A stretch of 64,000 nucleotides of DNA from Hygrocybe punicea (Eukaryota; Basidiomycota; Agaricomycetes; Agaricales; Hygrophoraceae). The notes beneath the pieces are model-generated. The model was not told the origin of the DNA. It made no database searches and worked only from the letters and a program-made list of their open reading frames with translations. The stretch spans positions 4,402,001 to 4,466,000 of the forward strand of contig OY744473.1 in the NCBI GenBank assembly GCA_963556145.1. Reading direction: 5' to 3'. Position numbers and translations under genes: made by a program. Positions 56,764 through 64,000 of the stretch are shown piece after piece. The stretch's first letter is position 1. Every line of letters starts with the position of its first letter.

Positions 56764-57633
56764 ATGCACCCACACACATTGTTTGCGGCCGCCCTCGCCC
56801 TCTGCCTTGTAGTGGCATGCACCCAAGCGATCCCGCCGCCATTAGCCGTTACAAGGCGAAAAGGACAGTTGTTCCAAAGGGCCAACTTGAACTTGACCCA
56901 ATATGACGCCGAGGCTTGTATCCACGCACAGGCATCGAATAGCTTTGCCACACTCGCAATCGACTTCGTCAATGGAAAAAATAATCCTGCTCACATGGAG
57001 AAGATGAAAAATGCTCGGGTCGCTGCTGATAACGCCAAGCAGATAATGGATAACCTTTTCGTAAATTCAAACCTTGTTTCAAACCTTGTTTCAAACTACC
57101 ACAAAGCTTTCCACGAGTTCATAGAGAAACCGGCTCTAGATGAGGATCAAATGTTCCTGCGATCATTGAATGAAGCAAGGACAAATGCCATTGACGCCTG
57201 GGAGGAGGTGAATCGCATCGCCGACGACGAACGCGGGAAAGCAAGGAAGGTGGCCGAAGCAGCCATCAAGCGGTTAAATACCAAGTACAAAGGCAAAGGC
57301 TACCGGAATGATCGGTTCGTGCCGCTGAATCTGCGGTATCGCCTGGCTGCCAGAACCGCCGCGCAGACGTTGTACGCCATTACCAAACGACAACAGGAGA
57401 ACGCAGATTTGTATTCCTCAGAAACGGCCGATCTGTACGATAAGGCCTACAAAGCGAGGGCAGAGCGAACAGGGCGAACAGGGCGAACAACAAGTGTACA
57501 TGTCTTCAAGAAGTGGTTGGCCATGGCAGAGCAGGATGTTCAGACCGCTGAGAAGAGGGCTGCGGCCCTAAGAAAGACACTCAAATATTCGGGAGATTTG
57601 GTTAACGCCTATTTGCTTATTAATAAAACCTAG
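56764..57633 (+). CDS. secreted alpha-helical protein, single exon (289 aa)
   Basis: The ATG at 56764 gives a typical signal peptide (MHPHTLFAAALALCLVVACT, cleavage after QA/IPPP). The mature part is rich in Ala, Lys, Glu and Arg and predicted to be almost wholly helical and coiled. Examples are NARVAADNAKQIMDNLF, RGKARKVAEAAIKRLNTKY and EQDVQTAEKRAAALRKTL. Only one Cys remains (EACIHAQ). Two small in-frame tandem repeats are visible: SNLVSNLVSN and ERTGRTGRTT. A secreted single-exon helical protein could be an effector-like or cell-surface protein, but no family is recognised. Confidence 0.75.
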   Translation: MHPHTLFAAALALCLVVACTQAIPPPLAVTRRKGQLFQRANLNLTQYDAEACIHAQASNSFATLAIDFVNGKNNPAHMEKMKNARVAADNAKQIMDNLFVNSNLVSNLVSNYHKAFHEFIEKPALDEDQMFLRSLNEARTNAIDAWEEVNRIADDERGKARKVAEAAIKRLNTKYKGKGYRNDRFVPLNLRYRLAARTAAQTLYAITKRQQENADLYSSETADLYDKAYKARAERTGRTGRTTSVHVFKKWLAMAEQDVQTAEKRAAALRKTLKYSGDLVNAYLLINKT

Positions 57634-58086
57634 CGTCATACAAATATGTTGCCCATTGCAATGCGTCAAGTTCCTCAGCAAAGGCTTGCATTCAGCTAAG
57701 GAGCGATAGGTCGAATACAAACAATGGATTTAGTGCGTGTTTCATCTGATGCTCCTAGGATTGGAGTTGATGGCAGGGCTGTTTGCGGTGGCAGGTGCAG
57801 GCGCGCGGATCGTGGCAAGGATAATGCGCTGCGACCGTGACGAGTGGGTGTCTGGCAGGCACTCATTATGTTTGACTCACACCTGTGGGACCATGTAATT
57901 AAGCAGGAGGCGACTCGATCCCGGCCCCTAGAGAAGAGCTTGGAAAAATACCAGGCTGAAAGCAGAGGTACCCGTGTTCCTGAGCCACGAAATGATGCTG
58001 GTGATTGGTTTCTCTCGTGAAGCTGCAAGCAGAGGGCAGCGGAGGGACGGTCGACTTCGGTGCTCGACGTGATGGGGGTGTCGTAC
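57634..58086. other. intergenic, no gene recognised
   Basis: Sequence between the secreted-protein gene and the second duplication copy. Confidence 0.4.
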
Positions 58087-59744
58087 AGGGTGCCACGGCC
58101 ATGGAGGAGCGGGTGCGTGTGACTGATAAATTCCTTGATTCCTTGTCTTCTTGAAGCGATCCGCAGCATTAAGGATATAGCGAAGATGGTAGCTCAGAGT
58201 GGGAAACCGACCGGTCTCCTCTCAACTTCGCAACCCTGCGATGATGTTCGCTCGACGTGCTGACACCACTGCTCACCTGGACTTCATCGACTCCAACCCT
58301 ACCACTACCCCGCCCCGTGCCCCCCGCGTTCCCCTTTATTTCTTATTTGTCCGGTCCCGGTAACTTGCGTCTAGCTGGGAGCATGGCAATTTTGGAAACT
58401 GCTTGTTGACACCTTGAGCAGCAATCAAACGTTTCAGATGCAACTCTTCGAAAACGTAGAGGAGCTCGGCGGGAAGGAGTCTAACAATCGCTGGTTTGGA
58501 TATCCGGGCCCATGGAGTCGAATCTGGTTATGACGGCGCCCTATCTGATCACATTGGGCACTCGATGTCTTTATGTCGTAGTTTGGTTCCTCGTTGTCCG
58601 ACACAACCTCCAGCTAGTATCCTCAACCCTCGGTGCGTTTCTCTGCCTTTTCTCTGGGAACAAGTTTGCTGATGGCCTGCTTGGTCCTATTGTTTGCGTT
58701 CCCATTCCCCAATTCCTTGTTGTGCGCTGTTCTCCCCTGGTTTACATGAACTAACATTGCACGCGGTCCAGGGTCACCTTATGGTGGGGAGCCGGAGCGA
58801 TGAATTCACCGGAGAGGATTCGTACCAATGTTAACAGATTCCACTGCTTATGGCGCCACGGTGACTTTACTCCATTCATTCGTACCAAATTGAATTTCTT
58901 TCACGATGCCTTATCATTCAACGTCAGTCCTTGTCTTTTGTACTATATATGTGATTATAATACGAGAATGGCCCTCTTCCAAGTCGTGCATTTTGCGAGG
59001 GTGCGAACCCGAGAACTTATTTTAAATTTAACCTCCCTCACAGGCCCTTCAATTTGGTACGAATAAATGAACTGGACCAAATCAATGAAAATAAACGTGC
59101 CACTGCCAAGCGTTCGGAAGTACTGCCAAGCGCCAGAAGATAAAATTCCCAGCTGCGCCAACATATACAAACGGCGTTTTTCTTGTTCTATGCTGTCCTC
59201 CTAGTGTTCCCTGGTTTATGAACTAAAATTTCACGCAGTCCTGGTTCCCTTAGGGTGATCCGGAGTGATGGATATGCCGGAAAGGATTCGTACTGATAGT
59301 AAGTCCTCTATACTGGCACGTTCGTTGGTTTGGATGCCGCGGTTACTTTACTCCAGCATTCATTCATTCGTACTACATTGAATTTGACAGGTGAGGCCCG
59401 TGAGGGGGGTTAAAATGAGTTTCATCAAGACTCACTCAGGTTGGCACCCTCGCAAAACGCTGTTTTGCTCGAGCCTCGAGCTAAAATTTCACGCAGTCCT
59501 GGTTCCCTTAGGGTGATCCGGAGTGATGGATACGCCGGAAAGGATTCGTACTGATAGTAAGTCCTCTGTACTGGCACATTTATCCTCAATTCGTTGGTTT
59601 GGATGCCACGCTGACTTTACATCCAACATTCCTTCGTACCAAATTGAACTTGACAGGTGGGGGGACCGACACCTTGCATGATTACATGCTTTGGACTTTG
59701 ACATTTTATGGTGCCTCGATCGCACGATTCGCACCCAGCTTTGC

Positions 59745-59752
59745 TATATAAA
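59745..59752 (+). promoter_or_regulatory. TATA box of the duplicated small gene (copy 2)
   Basis: TATATAAA in the conserved context gctatataaaggatc, 74 bp upstream of the ATG at 59819. Confidence 0.6.
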
Positions 59753-59818
59753 GGATCTCATAACTTGTCAATATGCATCGAACGCAAGTGCTCTCCGTAT
59801 ATCTTGTCTACTTCCATC

Positions 59819-60359
59819 ATGTCGTCTGAAGAAGCTGCCCTCAACGCTGCCCCCCAAACTGTTGCTGAGGCTCCCGATATTCCTGATGTGATTGATGAAT
59901 TCTTTTATCCATTCAGACGCTGACATTGGCTGCTTCATAGAAAGTATCCCATGTCGAATTCGAACAAGAGGCCGCTGTGTTGGCCAAATTGCAATTGGTA
60001 TACATCAAAGCCGGAATAGAGTCAACCGTGGATGTGAATGGTTTTCATGGGAGGCCCTTTTCACAAATCTATGACGTAGGCGTGGAGGGTGTCCCTAATG
60101 GATCGATGGTATGCAACCCTCCATTCACACGGTTTAGCGCAGCCATGAAACCTGACGTGTTCTACACAGATGAAATGCAATGCTAACGTCTCTGCTGTTG
60201 GAGGTGAGTAAGAGACATGAGAGTTTTTCGGTTTCACTTGACTGTTTCTCCTCAGTGTACAATGGCGGTCTCTATTTCAACGTGGACTATAGCTCAAGGA
60301 TTGTTATCCACTACAAATTGTCAGTATGCAGCTTTTGTCCATCCAGCACACCGTATTGA
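59819..60359 (+). CDS. four-exon gene for a 124-residue protein of unknown function (copy 2)
   Basis: Exons 59819-59887, 59941-60108, 60170-60203 and 60256-60359; introns 53, 61 and 52 bp. All splice sites and phases match copy 1. The protein starts MSSEEAALNAAPQTVAEAPD and continues KVSHVEFEQEAAVLAKL and IYDVGVEGVPNGSM. It ends with NGGLYFNVDYSSRIVIHYKL and SSTPY. Compared with copy 1 many third positions differ while the frame is kept, which favours a real gene under constraint. The family is not recognised. Confidence 0.6.
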
Positions 60360-60520
60360 CAGACTTTTACAGGACAGGTGCTCTAGGCAATATATACTGG
60401 GATTATACGGGATATCGCAAACTCTAAGCTTGGTTAGAATGAATTCCGCTATGCATGTCCATCTCATTTTCAAATATCTTGTCTCTTGTCGTACTACCTT
60501 TTGGAATTCCATATGTCTCC

Positions 60521-61224
60521 AGACTCATTGATCCTGCCCTCAAACTAATTCGCTCGTGTGATGCATGCATGACCCCCGGAGGCCAAACCGCGACTTCCCC
60601 AAAGCTGGTTTAAGACTATATATATGGGACAGCCGTTACAGAATACTACAAACTCAGGACGATGCCACTTCGGAGGTATGTGTGCGGCATCAAGCATCTT
60701 TTGAACCGTACCGATTATCTTTAGATCCTTTGCCCTCTCCAAGTCTCCCAGCGTCCCATGGATCCCATGCATGTATAGCAATCACTACGCAGCTTACAAA
60801 TGCAGTCTGTATGGACAGGCGTCTTTCAATGGCCCGGGCAATTTCTGGCAGATGGCATGCGAGGTAAGCTGACGCCTGTTGAACTCGGTTTCATCGATCA
60901 ATTTGATGTTCGTCCGCAAGGGCGGCTCTGGAGAACGCATATTTGAGGAGAGTGACGATATAAGCAAATTAGACATTCCCAAATCGGGACTTATACTTTC
61001 TGCATTTGGGCATGTGATATTTTTGTGGCGTGGCCTCCAGATATCAACCTCGCCAGCGCGCTTCATACATGTCGGTAGGCTTTCGGGGCCCTTCGTTTTT
61101 AATGCACACCAAGATACATGGCCATCGCACCAGAAGAAAAGTTGACTTGCACGCATAGTACGCTAATGTACAGGAAAAAAAAAAAAAGAAACGGCATATG
61201 GAAAAGCAAGGGCATTTGGAACAC
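60521..61224. other. no confidently assignable gene
   Basis: Open frames exist on both strands (for example 60545-60781 minus and 60879-61145 plus), but neither splicing nor family could be established. Confidence 0.35.
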
Positions 61225-61681
61225 TCAGGCACTGGACGCTCCCTTAGGGTAATTAGGGCTGCCACAGACGGTCATCGAAGCACTTCCAGTCATCCCTATG
61301 GTCTCGGTCGGGCCCCCATGAATACAACCAGCTAGAATGTTTCCCCCCGCAAACAGCATCGAGATGCCCCCAGCCCCCATCCCCCCGCTGTATTGGTACG
61401 ATATCGGATCGGGCGTAACCACATTTTTCCCAGAGGGAATGTAATACACTTGCCCACAGAATTTGGGCACAGTTAGTTCCGTACCAGGACGGGGGTCCTT
61501 CATGGTTCCCAGGTAACTGATTATGTATCCTTCGTACACGAATTCGCCATAAAATTTATTAGCGGTAGGGTCATCGCGGGGCTCCGATCTAATAGTTCCG
61601 AGGATGGGCTGGAATTGCATTAGAAAGCGAGTCGTGATCGGAGAGTATCCTCGTTGAACCTACAGTGCACGACTTGGACAT
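61225..61681 (-). CDS. small two-exon gene, 133-residue Gly-rich protein of unknown function
   Basis: Exon 1 is 61681-61664 (MSKSCT). A 55-bp intron (61663-61609) has a GTAGGT donor, a CTAAT branch-like sequence and a TTCCAG acceptor. Exon 2 (61608-61225) gives PILGTIRSEPRDDPTANKF, then YEGYIISYLGTMKDPRPG and YQYSGGMGAGGISMLFAGG. The end is SMTVCGSPNYPKGASSA. A TATA-like box (GTATAAATACC, minus strand, about 61827-61837) lies ~150 bp upstream of the ATG. There is no signal peptide. The Gly-rich beta-type composition is reminiscent of small fungal beta-sheet proteins, but no family was identified. Confidence 0.55.
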
Positions 61682-61828
61682 TCTCTATACATAATCAGTC
61701 AGTGGCTAGACATGGGTGCAAAGGAGGTAAAGACAACGAACGTTCCAAATGGATATCAAAGTTGTTCAGTAAGGTGCGGAGATGGGAAGTAGAGGTTGGG
61801 TTAACGAGACCTTCGCAATCCTGCATGG

Positions 61829-61836
61829 TATTTATA
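61829..61836 (-). promoter_or_regulatory. TATA-like box of the 133-residue gene
   Basis: TATAAATA on the minus strand, upstream of the start codon at 61681. Confidence 0.45.
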
Positions 61837-61837
61837 C

Positions 61838-62305
61838 CCAACTGACCCTCCCTGTCCCTAATGAGAATCTTTCTGCAACGAGTAATGGTCTTCCACCGCA
61901 CTGGTAAACAATTGGGGAACCCCGCCCTGGACAGTATCGTAAAACTGCTTGACAAGAGTCTCGTAGACATTACTTGATTCAGTCAATCACTTACCTGTGT
62001 GGTGATCACCGAATTCGGCATATCCCGGGTAAGAACAAGCATATTTCGGCCGAGTGAAAATGTGTCGCTTCCACTACTGGCGTTCATTCATGCTGTCGTC
62101 CTCTGATTAAGTTCTTTCTGATAGAAGTGGATGATTCCCTGTGTACATTCGGATGCAATCGTATTCCATTCTACCACAGGCATGAGGTTCAAGTTGGACG
62201 TAATTATCTTTCCACTATTATCCCCTTCGAACAATGAACTCACGTCAGGAACTAGACGTATGAGCCTTGCCTCAAGCGAGACCAAAGGGAAATGACGAAA
62301 ATTGG
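61838..62305. other. unresolved region
   Basis: Minus-strand frames (62285-62088 and 61970-61695) occur, but no family or convincing splice structure was found. The first could be a 3' exon of the 62306-63118 frame. Confidence 0.3.
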
Positions 62306-63118
62306 CTAGACTGTGAAGAAAAACATGTGGGATCGAGGCACATTTTCGTTCAGTGAGGCTATACGGAATAGGTGGGTTGGGGCCGGAAGGTTTCCGAGTT
62401 CTCCGCGAATGGTATTCGAGGATGTTTCAGAAATAGAGCTCAAATCTCTTACCAGGTATCCACTCGGTTGCATGACAAGTTTTGGGGCAAAAGCATGGCT
62501 GACGAGGAGAAAGAGTGGCGAGACTCTCGACCGTCCGTCGGGATGATAGCAAGAGCGCTCGGTGATGAAGGTGAGGATAGAGATGAGCGCATGAACGAGG
62601 ATAGTGCCGAAAAAATGGTTGGGGGACAGAGAACCGACCTGGACGATGATGTCCTTCCAGGTTGCTGCCTCCTTGCCAGTGATATCGGAATCGAGGGTCT
62701 CGATTTCCCAACGATCTGGGTCCGTGCCGAATACGAACGGGTGTACGACTTCATCGAGGCTCAATACAAGAAACCTTCCGTTCCCCGCGGGCGCCAGCCA
62801 TTGTCGTGACGGGACCACCAGACATTGATGTGTTCTCATTAAGCCCTCTTTTATCGACGGAACGTCTTGTGCATAAAGGTAAGACTGTCTGGATATATTA
62901 TCGAAGGCTTGCCGAAGAGAAGTTGGTGTGGAACGCAAACATGCTTTCTGTTTACTCGAGAAGGCGTTTATCAAGCTCCTCCAGGTTCCAAGCCAACCGA
63001 CTTTCGAGGATTTCGTCTGGACCTTAGTTGATTCAGACGAAGCCAGAGACGGCGTTCCAATCATCCTCGTTCCATAAGGCACTCGACATTTTGTGATATA
63101 TGCCACGTCTCCGCGCAA
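62306..63118 (-). CDS. hypothetical protein (270-residue open frame)
   Basis: A long uninterrupted minus-strand frame starting MRGDVAYITKCRVPYGTR and containing WLGTWRSLINAF, WLAPAGNGRFLVLSLDE and FGTDPDRWEIETLDSD. It has a hydrophobic section near FFGTILVHALISILTF. No family is recognised. It may contain introns or be part of a larger gene, because the plus strand also has a 145-codon frame here. Confidence 0.35.
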   Translation of the reverse strand: MRGDVAYITKCRVPYGTRMIGTPSLASSESTKVQTKSSKVGWLGTWRSLINAFSSKQKACLRSTPTSLRQAFDNISRQSYLYAQDVPSIKEGLMRTHQCLVVPSRQWLAPAGNGRFLVLSLDEVVHPFVFGTDPDRWEIETLDSDITGKEAATWKDIIVQVGSLSPNHFFGTILVHALISILTFITERSCYHPDGRSRVSPLFLLVSHAFAPKLVMQPSGYLVRDLSSISETSSNTIRGELGNLPAPTHLFRIASLNENVPRSHMFFFTV

Positions 63119-64000
63119 AGAACGATGACGCCCGCACTCCCGATAGGTGCATTCGAGTCAAATTTCTTTTTTTCACTAATTCATTTGATAACCTAGGTCT
63201 GGTTCTCTCGTGAAGTACTATGGTCGTACCCTCCCAAGTCACGATGCTCCGTAAATATCCTTTTTCATGATGGAATTGACCGCTTTATCTAAGGACTTCT
63301 TATTTTTATAGTCCTAAGAAAATCGTCAACCCTGTGTCGGGGAGGTTTATTCACGCACGTTAATGTCGAAGTTCCAGTTCACGTATCAGCCCGAGAAAAA
63401 CAATTATTACAACATTTGCGCCATCGGTGGTGGGCTTTCGACTCCAACCCAGCGGTAAAGTTTGAAATACGTCGCTGGAGATATCATTGGCCCGTCACTT
63501 GAGAAGGTAAGGCAAGATTAAGTTCAAAATCTTATCTTAACTTGCGAACTTGGGCGTTGGCTAGTGACGATTGCTACATCAAAGAATGGTCTGGTGACGG
63601 AAGTTGTGGCTTCCAACGGAAGAGGTGTTTTTTTGCCCTGCAGGGATATTCAACATTTGGCTTGGATGTCGAAAACATAACGCCGCCAAACCAGGCTAAA
63701 TTTGACATATGGAATGTGGAGTTTTGATACGGTGAAGTTGAGTTTCGAAGCATACTAGTGGGATGTCAAGTTTTGACATTCGGAATGTTGAGTAACCAAA
63801 TTTCAGCGAACAAAACCCTATTTCATTCAAAATTAGGAAACTCTTTCTGATCGTAGTCGATTGGCTGACTAGATGATTCTGATAGTACGTCACAATCCGG
63901 AGATCATTTTGTCCCGGTCCTGGTCAAACCTGGGGGACCCACTACAGTGCTGGGGTTGTAAACGCAGTCACGCCTCTTGGGCAACCAGGTCAGGTGCACA
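63119..64000. other. no gene recognised
   Basis: AT-richer sequence with a short degenerate repeat (gacatatggaatgtggagttttga / gacattcggaatgttgag) near 63704-63793. Confidence 0.4.

Larger units (their letters stand above)
58087..60520 (+). repeat. segmental duplication, copy 2
   Basis: Second copy of the 14322-16450 segment in the same orientation, starting at the gtgccacggccatggagg block. It has extra or missing stretches, for example additional repeats around 59220-59500. It ends shortly after the small gene. Confidence 0.85.

Noticed and set aside
60545..61156. Two-exon minus-strand gene
   Set aside because: Frames on both strands are of similar length, no consistent splice pair was found, and no family was recognised.
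1..64000. tRNA, rRNA or CRISPR features
   Set aside because: No cloverleaf with A/B boxes, rRNA core or regularly spaced repeats was recognised by eye; a tRNA scan would be needed to exclude tRNA genes completely.

Overview
The window is genomic DNA of a filamentous basidiomycete, most likely an Agaricomycete. The reasons are many short GT-AG introns (about 49-61 bp), a group III hybrid histidine kinase, a fungal PARP/E2 fusion gene, and transposon families typical of mushroom-forming fungi (Plavaka, Ngaro, DUF6698-type genes, Tc1/mariner, hAT, Copia and Gypsy). There is no bacterial-style operon structure. All boundaries were read by eye from the sequence; no alignment or database search was run.

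Left part (0.7-14.2 kb): a compact block of four host genes, all on the minus strand. They are a single-pass membrane protein, a PARP-catalytic plus UBE2Q-like ubiquitin-conjugating protein, a seven-HAMP group III histidine kinase (osmosensor/fungicide-target type), and an HNH-nuclease-like protein.

Middle part (about 16.8-56.0 kb): about 39 kb of nested transposable elements. A Copia relic (16.8-20.8 kb) is split by a 1.56-kb LTR and a hairpin MITE. It is followed by host-element DNA carrying a DUF6698-type gene and a Plavaka transposase. That DNA is split by two hAT elements, two solo LTRs, a mariner MITE and a 7.2-kb Gypsy-type element. The Gypsy element carries a gag, an antisense three-exon gene and two hAT insertions. 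Next comes a Ngaro tyrosine-recombinase retrotransposon (40.6-51.5 kb) with the diagnostic split direct repeats, broken by a solo LTR, a non-autonomous LTR element that itself contains a 1.64-kb LTR, and a hAT element. Last is a Tc1/mariner element (51.5-56.0 kb) that carries a second, convergent gene, itself split by another 1.66-kb LTR. Target-site duplications were found for most insertions, so the order of insertion can be read.

Right part (56-64 kb): a secreted helical protein gene, then a second copy of the segment that lies just left of the transposon block. This segment (14.3-16.45 kb and 58.1-60.5 kb, direct orientation) contains a four-exon gene for a 123/124-residue protein of unknown function in both copies. 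A further small two-exon gene and poorly resolved sequence follow.

Most noteworthy: (1) a conserved ~52-bp dyad box shared by all five hAT elements although their ends belong to two different families; (2) the 1.6-kb LTR family whose long U3 encodes a conserved membrane-segment protein; (3) a mariner element with an apparent accessory SAM-like gene; (4) a Gypsy-type element with no visible reverse transcriptase but an antisense intron-containing gene; (5) repeated loss of catalytic residues through CpG-to-TpG/CpA changes.
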